Shown piece after piece: positions 15,443 through 23,055 of a stretch of DNA of 27,759 nt. The notes below the pieces were generated by a model that worked only from the letters and a program-made list of their open reading frames with translations, was not told where the DNA came from and searched no databases. Location of the stretch: NCBI GenBank assembly GCA_038212375.1, contig JBBQUO010000007.1, forward strand, positions 1-27,759, read 5' to 3'. Position 1 is the stretch's first letter. Every line of letters starts with the position of its first letter. The position numbers and the translations under genes are program-made. Source of the stretch: JBGTNQ01 sp038212375. GTDB taxonomy: Bacteria > Patescibacteriota > Minisyncoccia > Phycocordibacterales > Zambryskibacteraceae.

Positions 15443-16447
15443 ATGCAAAAAAAACGGACTATACAACTCTTCATTGTGCTTATTTTTGGACTTGTTATCG
15501 GTTGGGTTATAAGGTCATATAATACTCGCGCATTAGCTACCTCTGTACCTATTTCAGTGAGAGAAAATTCAACTACGTATAAATTTATCAATCCACTCAT
15601 TTTTTCGAGAGTGAGTAAGGATCTATTTGCAGATGAGTTTAAAGGGCTCAATGATTCTCTTAATTCATATATAACACTTGCAACCAATGATAAAAAAGCA
15701 GAAAACATTTCAGCGTACTATCGAGATCTCAATAGTGGGGACTGGACAGGAGTTAACGAAGAAGAAACTTATGAGCCCGCGAGCATGCTCAAAGTTCTTG
15801 TAATGATTGGAACACTCAAACATGCGCTGCAAGATCCGACAATTCTTACGAAAAATCTGTATTACAGCGATGCGATTGATCAGGGTCAGTACTATAAGCC
15901 AAACGAAAATCTTAGTGTTGGATACCACAGTGTCAAGGATTTAGTAGAAGCAATGATTGTAGATTCGAATAACGGTGCCGCAAAAGTACTCCTAACTGAT
16001 CAAGGTATTAACGCTGCATTTCAAGATGTATATAAAGCATTTGGCTTACCAAGTATAAATTCTCCAACGACCACTGACTTTATGTCTGCACGCTCATATT
16101 CAGTGGTATTTCGTTCACTATACGATTCTTCATATCTCACCTGGGATTTGTCTGATCAGGCTATGGCAGTGCTTGCTGGTACTGGATTTTCAAAAGGAAT
16201 TGTCTCTGGTGTACCTATCGGTACCATAGTAGCTCATAAGTTTGGCGAATACACAAAAGTGGGACCGGACGGAAATCCACTCAACCATGAACTGCATGAT
16301 TGCGGAGTAGTGTATTACCCAGAGCATCCATATCTCATTTGTATCATGACTCGAGGACAGAATTTTAATGATCTAGAGAAAATTGTTTCTGATCTATCAA
16401 AAATAATGTATGACTATGTAAGTGTAAAGAATAAAGCGGGTGCGTGA
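15443..16447 (+). CDS. Class A beta-lactamase-like serine hydrolase, membrane-anchored
   Basis: A 334-aa protein with an N-terminal transmembrane anchor (~8-24, QLFIVLIFGLVIGWVI), then an exported domain of the beta-lactamase2/PBP-like superfamily (PF13354). The catalytic motif SxxK is S114-M-L-K117. The SDN motif reads S175-N-N177, and the KTG position reads HKFGEY. These changes and the absence of an Ex2LN loop that I can identify argue against a true beta-lactamase. A transpeptidase/carboxypeptidase or esterase-type enzyme acting on the wall is more likely. It lies between the PG-binding surface protein and the secreted lipase, in an envelope gene block. Confidence 0.82.
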   Translation: MQKKRTIQLFIVLIFGLVIGWVIRSYNTRALATSVPISVRENSTTYKFINPLIFSRVSKDLFADEFKGLNDSLNSYITLATNDKKAENISAYYRDLNSGDWTGVNEEETYEPASMLKVLVMIGTLKHALQDPTILTKNLYYSDAIDQGQYYKPNENLSVGYHSVKDLVEAMIVDSNNGAAKVLLTDQGINAAFQDVYKAFGLPSINSPTTTDFMSARSYSVVFRSLYDSSYLTWDLSDQAMAVLAGTGFSKGIVSGVPIGTIVAHKFGEYTKVGPDGNPLNHELHDCGVVYYPEHPYLICIMTRGQNFNDLEKIVSDLSKIMYDYVSVKNKAGA

Positions 16448-16458
16448 TAGCTCCTATT

Positions 16459-16467
16459 TGGTATGAT
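16459..16467 (+). promoter_or_regulatory. Extended -10 box of the 52-aa gene
   Basis: TGgTATGAT ends 6 nt before ATG 16474. It sets the start there rather than at GTG 16444, which overlaps the upstream stop. Confidence 0.5.
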
Positions 16468-16473
16468 GTTCTT

Positions 16474-16632
16474 ATGTTAAAACTTTTCGATAATACCTTT
16501 TTCAGATTCTTTTTTGGCTTCGTTGGCATTTTATTTGCGAGCCTCGTCATCTTAATGGCCACTCAGTATTTTGGTGGAAGGGAAGCCGCAACACCGGTAG
16601 AGCTACCTCAGCAAGCATCTCAGGGAATGTAG
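16474..16632 (+). CDS. 52-aa single-pass membrane peptide
   Basis: The peptide has a strongly hydrophobic, Phe-rich helix (~8-29, FFRFFFGFVGILFASLVILM) and a short polar tail with TPVELPQQASQGM. I do not recognise it. It follows the serine hydrolase gene by 26 nt. The coding call rests on the well-placed extended -10 and the clean transmembrane helix. From its stop to 16800 there is no further gene, only a DnaA box. Confidence 0.5.
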   Translation: MLKLFDNTFFRFFFGFVGILFASLVILMATQYFGGREAATPVELPQQASQGM

Positions 16633-16731
16633 TGTAGCGCTCTACACTTTTGAAAAATATGTCGAATATTGCATTTAGCTATTGGATTTTAGGCAAGGAG
16701 CGCATACGCCTCATCTCTAGAGAATAAAGAC

Positions 16732-16740
16732 TTATCCACA
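16732..16740 (+). promoter_or_regulatory. Consensus DnaA box
   Basis: A second perfect TTATCCACA, 60 nt before the start of the secreted lipase gene. Confidence 0.4.
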
Positions 16741-16800
16741 GTTTTGTGTCAGAGTATTGATTTATTTTCTGATAGGCAATACAGTTATTATATCAATATC

Positions 16801-19800
16801 ATGAAGCGTTACTTGTATAGACAATTGTGTTGTCTGACGTTCGCACTCTTTTCATCACCTTTTCTGGCCTCTGCCGACACTAACCTCTCAGGAACTATAG
16901 CTTCAAATCAAACACTTACGGCCTCTAGCAGTCCGTATTTTATTTTTAATCAGGTTACTATTCCAGTTGGAGTTACGCTCTCTGTAGATCCCGGGGTAAT
17001 TATTAAGTTCGGACAAAATGGCGGATTTGTAGTAAGTGGCACCTTTAAATCAAAAGGTACGACAGCAGACCCAGTGTATCTAACCTCTTATGGAGACGAT
17101 GGTGTGGGTGGAGACAGTGGAAACGATGGGTATGGTACCGGACCTCAAGGGTGGAGCGGCTTTGTCTTTAATGATGGTTCGTCAGGTTCATTTGAACAGA
17201 CCACCGTAGAGTACGGTGGTCTGGGTAATTCTGCAGCTTTGAATAACATTGGAGGCAACATTACGATAAGTGAAGGATTGATTATTTCAGCGAAAGGAAG
17301 TTCAGCACTTGTGCAAGATTTTGGTACTACGACAGTAACTTCAACAGAATTTTCAAACAACTCGTTGTCCACGTTTATATTTAAAGGTGGGGTAGGGATT
17401 ATAGACACTTCAAATATTCATGATAACAAAGGAGGTGTTCTTGTAGTTAAAAATGCCAAGGTCAACGTGCAAAACTCTACATTTACCAATAATCAAAGCG
17501 ACCTTGCAGTCATTATATATCCTGCTACATTTACTCACGCAGGAAACCATGCAACAGGAAACTGGATCAATGGTTTTTATGTTACCGGAAGTGTGCAGTC
17601 AGATACAGAGCTTACGAATGATAACGATATTCCCTATATACCGATATCTCTTTCTGTTGCATCCAATGTGACACTCAGTATTGACCCTTCAGTGCTCGTA
17701 AAATTTTTTGCGAATGCATCTGTGAGTGTCGGTGGAACTCTCAGTGCACTGGGGACTCTCGAACACCCGATTACATTTACTTCTACATACGACAAGCCTT
17801 CGGGAGAACTATTTAACGCATACCCTGATTCACCAAGTGCAAATAGATGGGGGTATATTGGAGTCCAGAATGGTGGGAACATCACCGCGACTCACATTGA
17901 AGTTGCGTACGGAGGTGGTAATGGGGTAAGTACAGGTGCGATAGTAAACCAAGGTGGACAGGTGCATATTAGTGATACGTATTTTCACGATAATACAGTC
18001 TCAGTTTACACCGCCTCGGGTGATACAGAGATCGTACACTCTCGATTTTTGACACCAGATAATAATAAGGCTGCGTACTTTGATGGTGGAAATCTCTCGG
18101 TTCATACGAGTAGTTTTGAGGGAGTAAATGGAAGCGATAGATATAGTAGTAGTGCAAGTATCCAAACTCGGTATTCAGTGCTCGATAGCGTCGACGCAAC
18201 AAACAACTGGTGGGGTAATGCAACCGGTCCATTCAACCCTTCGAATCTAAATGGGTTAGGTATTACAGTAAATAACAAAGTAAATTTCACTCCATGGCTG
18301 ACGAGTAATCCATTTGCGACTAGCTCAGCTACAACGACAAATATTACAAAACCAGTAATTATTATTCCGGGAGTACTAGGTACAGAAATTTTTAAAGGTA
18401 GTGAAAAACTATGGCTTAATATTGGACATACAGTCACAGACATAGGGGACCAGTTTATGGATTCTTTGCAGTTTGGCGCTGATTTACTTCCCACAGATAC
18501 GGGCTTGAGCACGGGTGATGTCATTAGAACTGAAGGTCCATCAGCATTTAAATTTAACTACACTGGCAGTTTAATAAAGGAATTTGAGGGTCAGGGTTAT
18601 GAATTAAATAAAAATTTATTTCTATTTCCATACGATTGGCGTTATGGAATAAATGATGCAAATGTAAACGCTCTTGCGCAGAAGATCGAAGACATCCGCA
18701 CCCAAACAGGGAAGGATAAGGTTGATGTTGTCGCACATAGTACAGGAGGGCTTCTCGTTAAGAAATATGTCATTGAACATATAAGTGATAGTCATATTGA
18801 TAAGGCGGTTTTCGTGGGAGTGCCAAACGCCGGTGCACCAAAGGCGATCAAGGTCCTTCTTCAAGGGGATGGATTTGGTGACCCTTTCCTCTCAGACGGT
18901 GAGATGAAGAAAATATCCAAAAATCTGCCAGTCGTGTACGATCTATCCCCAAGTAAGCAGTATTACGACACTAAGGGTAGTTTTGTTCGGGTCATAAACC
19001 GAAGCTTATTATATTCAACAACACACGATCTATCATTTGGTGAATCGAAAAGTTTTTTAAATGATAATGGCTTAAATGCTCAAGCTATAACAAATGCAGA
19101 GAATTTACATACCTCATCTTTCGATAATTTTGATTTAAGGATTGCAGGCATCAATCTCTATAACATCGTAGGCTGCAAGGCGGGTAGTATAGGAAAAGTT
19201 ATTCAGACAAACACGCAAGGTTTATTTAACACACAAACAACGTATGATTTACAGTACACTCCTGGAGACGGGACAGTACCACTTGAGAGCGCAACTAATT
19301 TGCCAGTTGATCAAACGGCAAAGTATTATGCCTTATCCGCGGATCATTCACAGATGATGTCACAGGATGGGATAAGACAGCAAATTACAAACATCATTAC
19401 GGGTAGCAATCTTGCAGTCGGTAACAAAATAACCCAAGACATTTCAAGGTGTGGACTCAACGGCAAGGCGATATCTATTTTTAGTCCGTTGCGTATAGAT
19501 ATCGTCGATCAAGCTGGTAATCATTCAGGTTTAGATGCTGATGGTAATGTATTTAATAATATACCCAATGCAAGCTTCTCAGTTTTTGGAGAGCATAAAG
19601 CTGCATACCTGCCGACTGGTGATGGGCAAATGTACACCGTATCACTCAATGGGACAGGAAACGGTACATTTACATTAAAAGATTCAGATATTGTAAATAA
19701 TCAGATTATTCAGACGAATCTTTTTAGTGACATACCAGTTACACCTGCACTTATTGGAAAACTTGATTTGCAAAATAGTGTACTCCTTTTGAACTCAACC

Positions 19801-20343
19801 AATACTGGTACCAGTACCACAGTATATCCAGACGAAGGGAGCAAGACTCTCAGTGAACTCCTAGTAATCCTCTCTCAGGAAATTCAAAATCTTTTAGTAA
19901 AAGATAAATTGAAGCAAAACCTTCTCAAGCAAGTAGAAAATATAAAAGCCAAAATCGTAAAAAAAAGAGAGAAAGATGCAACCATTATTTCTAATTTTCA
20001 AACAAAATTATCAAATCAAGTAACGAAAGGAAAAGTTGATGTGGTAAGCATTGATGATATTTCTACAATACTGAACGGATTTGAAGCACAAATAGAGAGG
20101 GTTTCTTTAGATCAAGAGACGTTAAGTATTCTTCAAATAAAGATACAGGCTTTAAATATCAAACAGGATCAAAAAAACTTACTCATAAAACAAATCAGTA
20201 AGATGATGGATAAACAAAGAGTTACAAAAACACTTTCAAATTTTGTAGCAATAATTACAAATAAAAATAGTGGTGGTAAGATTAATGATACAGATGCTCG
20301 AAGTCTATTAGATTTATTAAGTCAGGTTGAGGGCATTATTTAG
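16801..20343 (+). CDS. Secreted beta-helix / LCAT-like lipase with C-terminal helical domains
   Basis: A 1180-aa exported protein. The signal peptide is MKRYLYRQLCCLTFALFSSP followed by FLASA. Residues ~30-510 are a right-handed parallel beta-helix in two halves, each opening with a V-x-L-x-x-DPxVxxKF strand set; the second half ends in TNNWWGNATGPFNPSN. Residues ~515-860 form an alpha/beta hydrolase of the lecithin:cholesterol acyltransferase type: oxyanion motif P523-G-V-L-G527, PYDWR at 610-614, nucleophile elbow AHSTGG with S647, D823 in PGDGTVP and H849 in SADHSQ. The triad is therefore complete. A beta-rich region follows (~880-1010), then a Lys/Gln-rich helical C-terminus (~1020-1180) with two FIMAH-like repeats, the last ending GGKINDTDARSLLDLLSQ. 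ATG 16801 is chosen because it starts the signal peptide. It is probably a surface lipid acyl-hydrolase or acyltransferase; the substrate is unknown. Confidence 0.82.
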   Translation: MKRYLYRQLCCLTFALFSSPFLASADTNLSGTIASNQTLTASSSPYFIFNQVTIPVGVTLSVDPGVIIKFGQNGGFVVSGTFKSKGTTADPVYLTSYGDDGVGGDSGNDGYGTGPQGWSGFVFNDGSSGSFEQTTVEYGGLGNSAALNNIGGNITISEGLIISAKGSSALVQDFGTTTVTSTEFSNNSLSTFIFKGGVGIIDTSNIHDNKGGVLVVKNAKVNVQNSTFTNNQSDLAVIIYPATFTHAGNHATGNWINGFYVTGSVQSDTELTNDNDIPYIPISLSVASNVTLSIDPSVLVKFFANASVSVGGTLSALGTLEHPITFTSTYDKPSGELFNAYPDSPSANRWGYIGVQNGGNITATHIEVAYGGGNGVSTGAIVNQGGQVHISDTYFHDNTVSVYTASGDTEIVHSRFLTPDNNKAAYFDGGNLSVHTSSFEGVNGSDRYSSSASIQTRYSVLDSVDATNNWWGNATGPFNPSNLNGLGITVNNKVNFTPWLTSNPFATSSATTTNITKPVIIIPGVLGTEIFKGSEKLWLNIGHTVTDIGDQFMDSLQFGADLLPTDTGLSTGDVIRTEGPSAFKFNYTGSLIKEFEGQGYELNKNLFLFPYDWRYGINDANVNALAQKIEDIRTQTGKDKVDVVAHSTGGLLVKKYVIEHISDSHIDKAVFVGVPNAGAPKAIKVLLQGDGFGDPFLSDGEMKKISKNLPVVYDLSPSKQYYDTKGSFVRVINRSLLYSTTHDLSFGESKSFLNDNGLNAQAITNAENLHTSSFDNFDLRIAGINLYNIVGCKAGSIGKVIQTNTQGLFNTQTTYDLQYTPGDGTVPLESATNLPVDQTAKYYALSADHSQMMSQDGIRQQITNIITGSNLAVGNKITQDISRCGLNGKAISIFSPLRIDIVDQAGNHSGLDADGNVFNNIPNASFSVFGEHKAAYLPTGDGQMYTVSLNGTGNGTFTLKDSDIVNNQIIQTNLFSDIPVTPALIGKLDLQNSVLLLNSTNTGTSTTVYPDEGSKTLSELLVILSQEIQNLLVKDKLKQNLLKQVENIKAKIVKKREKDATIISNFQTKLSNQVTKGKVDVVSIDDISTILNGFEAQIERVSLDQETLSILQIKIQALNIKQDQKNLLIKQISKMMDKQRVTKTLSNFVAIITNKNSGGKINDTDARSLLDLLSQVEGII

Positions 20344-20369
20344 TTCAAGGTTACACTACTAATATTCTT

Positions 20370-20717
20370 ATGACAAAAAAGCAAAAAACGTGGTTATTAA
20401 TTTATGCATTAATGTTTATTGTTCCTGAGGTATTGTTTTCTTTTGTAGCTTCCTCCACCCTGTTTCTTTTTGGAGTTAATTCTCAGATTCTATTCAACAA
20501 ATTAACTCATATTAATCTTTTTCTCGATTATCAGCTATATTTTTTTTTAGCATTGTTAATTGAAATAATTGGTATTTTGGGATTATTGGTTTCAACTCTA
20601 AAATTCAATAAATCTAAATTTAAGTGGATTATCTGTTTTTTCCTTTTTATATTATTCGTAATTGCAATTATTATTTTTTATGCAGCATATTACATGCGAC
20701 ACGGCATTGGGTTTTAG
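20370..20717 (+). CDS. Small polytopic membrane protein, unknown function
   Basis: A 115-aa protein with three or four hydrophobic segments: WLLIYALMFIVPEVLFSFVA, then SSTLFLFGV, LYFFLALLIEIIGILGLLV and FKWIICFFLFILFVIAIIIF. The ends are basic/polar. No family is recognised. The gene is clearly more AT-rich than its neighbours. It starts 26 nt after the lipase stop with only a TA-rich box (TAATAT) in front and no SD, so it may be cotranscribed with the lipase gene. Confidence 0.6.
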   Translation: MTKKQKTWLLIYALMFIVPEVLFSFVASSTLFLFGVNSQILFNKLTHINLFLDYQLYFFLALLIEIIGILGLLVSTLKFNKSKFKWIICFFLFILFVIAIIIFYAAYYMRHGIGF

Positions 20718-20772
20718 TAATATCTTTTTAAGAACTTATGATATTTTCTAAAACTAGAAAAGAATTGATTTA

Positions 20773-20800
20773 TTGACACTCTCTAAATAATCAGTAGAGT
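20773..20800 (+). promoter_or_regulatory. Promoter and possible operator of the Cys-rich protein
   Basis: TTGACA (20773-20778), a 16-nt spacer and TAGAGT (20795-20800). An inverted repeat spans it: TGACACTCT on the left and AGAGttacTGTCA on the right (20774-20808), so a dimeric repressor could sit on it. SD AGAGGA (20842-20847) follows in the leader. Confidence 0.55.
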
Positions 20801-20853
20801 TACTGTCAGATTTTTGTACCTTCGTCCACCATCCTTTCGGCAGAGGACTCATC

Positions 20854-21153
20854 ATGACAGAGGAGCAAGAAAATGCTTTCGGGTGCACGTATGAGAGGGT
20901 AGTTCTCCCTGGTGAGGACCCCCAGTGTCCTCGGGCAGCTGAGGCTTCACTGAATCGCTGTTTCTCTCATGCCGGAAAGAAGTGTACTGGTTGTGGCGTC
21001 ACCGCGACTAGGGAGTGTGGCGGGAATAAGGATGAGCATTGCAGCGCACCAGTTTGTGAGCACTGTGCACATGATGTTGGTTTCCAGCATTTCAATACAC
21101 GAGTAACCCTCGCTTCAACAGCCTACAGGCTCAGGAGAGCCAAAGCGTCATAG
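20854..21153 (+). CDS. Cys-rich, probable zinc-binding small protein
   Basis: A 99-aa protein with nine Cys: C11, C25, C36, C44, C47, C55, C63, C68, C71, plus several His. The core C44-x2-C-x7-C-x7-C-x4-C-x2-C71 looks like a cross-braced treble-clef or B-box-like zinc module. The last ~20 residues are basic (TAYRLRRAKAS). I do not recognise the family. It has its own promoter, a strong SD at 6 nt and a terminator, so it is an independent unit. The sigma factor gene follows with the same promoter style, which hints at a regulatory role, but this is inference. Confidence 0.7.
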   Translation: MTEEQENAFGCTYERVVLPGEDPQCPRAAEASLNRCFSHAGKKCTGCGVTATRECGGNKDEHCSAPVCEHCAHDVGFQHFNTRVTLASTAYRLRRAKAS

Positions 21154-21172
21154 CTTTTTCTCGAGAAGTCCG

Positions 21173-21203
21173 AAGCCCACGTGCAAATACGCATGTGGGC
21201 TTT
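21173..21203 (+). terminator. Rho-independent terminator of the Cys-rich gene
   Basis: AAGCCCACGTGC pairs with GCATGTGGGCTT, AAATAC loop, followed by TATCTTTAT. One G-T pair. Confidence 0.8.
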
Positions 21204-21254
21204 ATCTTTATAATGAGATTTTTGGATAATATTGTTTTCTAATACTGCAATTCA

Positions 21255-21284
21255 TTGACACTTTGTGGATACTGGAAGAATATT
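21255..21284 (+). promoter_or_regulatory. Promoter of the sigma factor gene
   Basis: TTGACA (21255-21260) with AATATT (21279-21284) at 18 nt. The leader contains SD GGAG (21322-21325). A longer in-frame start (TTG 21263) would lie inside the promoter and is rejected. Confidence 0.5.
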
Positions 21285-21334
21285 GGATAAGGAATGCTGG
21301 TCTTTCAAAACAAGCTAATCCGGAGAAAAAGACC

Positions 21335-22204
21335 ATGAAGATTGAACATGATTCACTCGACCTGCTCTATGCAGAAGTTAGGCATCTACCCATCTTGCCC
21401 AAATCCGAGCAAAACACTCTTGCCATAAAAGCGCAGGGTGGTGACGAAAAAGCTCGCGAACAACTGGTCAAACACAACATAAAATTTGTAATTGCTGTTG
21501 CAAAAACCTTTCAAGGTCGTGGCATGGATCTGCCAGATCTCGTAGCCGAGGGGTATCTTGGGCTTTTGCATGCAATTGATACATATCAATCGTCACACAA
21601 AGCAGTCTTTCTCACCTATGTATGGTACTGTGTAAGGCGATCAATTTTTGATGCAATCGAGAAACATGCAGACGTAATTCGAAAGCCTGCTCGTCACCTT
21701 CGCCTGAGAAACAAGGTTCATAAGATTCGGCACACCTATCGCAGCATTCACGATGGCAGAGATCTTCCACTGAAGGTTCTGGCAACTGTCCTGAGAAAAA
21801 GCGAAACGGATCTTTCTGAAGTGATGTACGGTAGTTATACTGTGAGTATCGAAGAGTGTTCGAACGAAGCTTCGGTAAGCTGCCTGAGAAATCCTGAAGA
21901 CGAATATATCGAACAAGAAGAACATCTTCTGTTAACGAGTAAGCTAGCCGAACTTCGTCGAAGAGTAAATTGTATCCATGCTACAGAGAAAGATAGAAAA
22001 ATATTTTTACTGAGGCATGGTCTCGATGAGGGTGATGAATACGAGATGAGAACCCTAAAGGAGGTGGGAGATCTCACTGGTGTGTCCTACGAAACAGTAA
22101 GAAGTGTGGTACTGAAAATAGAAAAGCGCATCAATGCACTCTCGGCATCTTCACCAAAACCTTTCTTCTCTCGATATAAGGGAATTGTAATTCCTAAAAA
22201 ATAA
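21335..22204 (+). CDS. Alternative sigma-70 family factor (group 2/3)
   Basis: A 289-aa sigma factor. Region 1.2-2.1 includes LPKSEQNTLAIKAQGGDEKA and KHNIKFVIAVAKTF. The core-binding/-10 region 2.2-2.4 reads DLPDLVAEGYLGLLHAIDTY and FLTYVWYCVRRSIFDAIEKH. Region 3 begins around IRKPARHLRLRNK. Region 4 has the LLRHGLDEGDEYEMRTLKEV turn and a -35-binding helix-turn-helix GDLTGVSYETVRSVVLKIEK. It is too small for the housekeeping RpoD, which has a longer region 1 and a canonical RPKS/RAIADQ-type region 2. ATG 21335 has an SD 9 nt upstream. No anti-sigma gene is adjacent, unless the Cys-rich protein acts as one. Confidence 0.88.
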   Translation: MKIEHDSLDLLYAEVRHLPILPKSEQNTLAIKAQGGDEKAREQLVKHNIKFVIAVAKTFQGRGMDLPDLVAEGYLGLLHAIDTYQSSHKAVFLTYVWYCVRRSIFDAIEKHADVIRKPARHLRLRNKVHKIRHTYRSIHDGRDLPLKVLATVLRKSETDLSEVMYGSYTVSIEECSNEASVSCLRNPEDEYIEQEEHLLLTSKLAELRRRVNCIHATEKDRKIFLLRHGLDEGDEYEMRTLKEVGDLTGVSYETVRSVVLKIEKRINALSASSPKPFFSRYKGIVIPKK

Positions 22205-22235
22205 AAGCAGGTACTGTTTAGTTTTTGATTTCACG

Positions 22236-22266
22236 CCTCGTGCACAAAGTTGTGTACGAGGTTTTT
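22236..22266 (+). terminator. Rho-independent terminator of the sigma gene
   Basis: CCTCGTGCACAA pairs with TTGTGTACGAGG (11 of 12) and is followed by TTTTTG. Confidence 0.88.
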
Positions 22267-22268
22267 GT

Positions 22269-22297
22269 TTGACAAAAGACACGTCCATCAGTAGACT
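22269..22297 (+). promoter_or_regulatory. Promoter of rplJ-rplL
   Basis: TTGACA (22269-22274), a 17-nt spacer and TAGACT (22292-22297). The start near 22303 is exactly at the 5' edge of the L10 leader. Confidence 0.75.
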
Positions 22298-22302
22298 GTT
22301 TC

Positions 22303-22420
22303 TCGTAAGGCCAAAGACAGCGAGCGGTGTGAAAATACCTTAAACCAAAAGCTCGCCGAGGTGAGAAACGAATACATGGAGTTTCGCAAGACCGGGGGCA
22401 GCCGTGCCGAGGTAGGGCCG
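22303..22420 (+). ncRNA. Ribosomal protein L10 leader RNA
   Basis: The segment carries the hallmarks of the L10 leader: CCAAAGACAGCGAGC, an internal AATACCTTAAACC, then GCTCGCCGAGGTGAGAAAC. GCGAGC/GCTCGC and GTTTCTC/GAGAAAC can pair to form the kinked junction that binds the L10-(L12) complex and represses the operon. It lies between a strong promoter and rplJ, as expected. From 22450 to 22540 I see only an AT-rich spacer. Confidence 0.75.
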
Positions 22421-22449
22421 AAAACTTTTTAGCAAAAAAAGATTTTCGG
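22418..22449 (+). repeat. Hairpin downstream of the L10 leader
   Basis: CCGAAAA...TTTTT pairs with AAAAA...TTTTCGG. It could be an attenuator or an alternative fold switched by L10 binding; no classical T run follows it. Confidence 0.5.
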
Positions 22450-22540
22450 TAGAAGCGAATACCATTGTTCAATTCCAACACTCTATTTCACGGCTCTTTA
22501 CAACAAAGGTCGCGTTTTTTTATTCTAAATTATTATTACT

Positions 22541-23032
22541 GTGGCAATAAATAAAGACAAAAAGAAAGAGATTCTTAAGAAACTTTCTGGCATTGTGGGA
22601 GAAGCTCAGTCAATTGTGTTTGTGAACTTTCACGGATTCAACGTAGCTGGTACTACCGAAATGCGTCGAGCCCTCAAGGGTGCAGGCGTTCAGTATCTTG
22701 TTGCAAAGAAGAGTCTCATTAAGCGTGTCATCGGTGAGACAAAAGTAGAAGGTGATATGCCAGAGCTACCAGGTGAACTCGCAATCGCGTGGAGTAATGA
22801 TCTCATTGCTCCAGCTCGTGAAGTGTATGCGTTCCAGAAAAAGAATCCTACCAACCTTTCAATTGTTGGAGGAATCTTTGAAGGAAAGTTTATGAATCAA
22901 GGAAGTATGATGGACATCGCAACGATTCCAGCGCTTCCTGTTCTCCATGGCAAGTTCGTCAATATCATCAACAGCCCAATACAACGATTTGTTATTGGTC
23001 TAAGTAAAATTGCAGAGAAAAAGGCAGCTTAA
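22541..23032 (+). CDS. rplJ: Large ribosomal subunit protein uL10
   Basis: A 163-aa uL10, the base of the ribosomal stalk. It begins (GTG start) AINKDKKKEILKKLSGIVGE and contains FVNFHGFNVAGTTEMRRALK, AGVQYLVAKKSLIKRVI and a C-terminal L12-binding helix ending FVIGLSKIAEKKAA. No SD is seen. The usual rplK-rplA pair is not upstream; a sigma factor is. It is followed after 23 nt by rplL and preceded by its autoregulatory leader. Confidence 0.96.
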   Translation: MAINKDKKKEILKKLSGIVGEAQSIVFVNFHGFNVAGTTEMRRALKGAGVQYLVAKKSLIKRVIGETKVEGDMPELPGELAIAWSNDLIAPAREVYAFQKKNPTNLSIVGGIFEGKFMNQGSMMDIATIPALPVLHGKFVNIINSPIQRFVIGLSKIAEKKAA

Positions 23033-23055
23033 TTAACACTATTTAATACATTATT

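Noticed and set aside
15443..16447. True class A beta-lactamase (antibiotic resistance)
   Set aside because: SxxK is present, but SDN is changed to SNN, KTG reads HKFG, and no Glu166-type loop could be identified; a wall-related serine hydrolase fits better.
16732..16800. Replication origin
   Set aside because: There is a single DnaA box, no cluster, no dnaA/dnaN nearby and no AT-rich unwinding repeats.
22460..22480. tRNA T-arm-like GTTCAATTCC
   Set aside because: The flanking bases do not pair as a T stem and no acceptor or anticodon arms are found around it.
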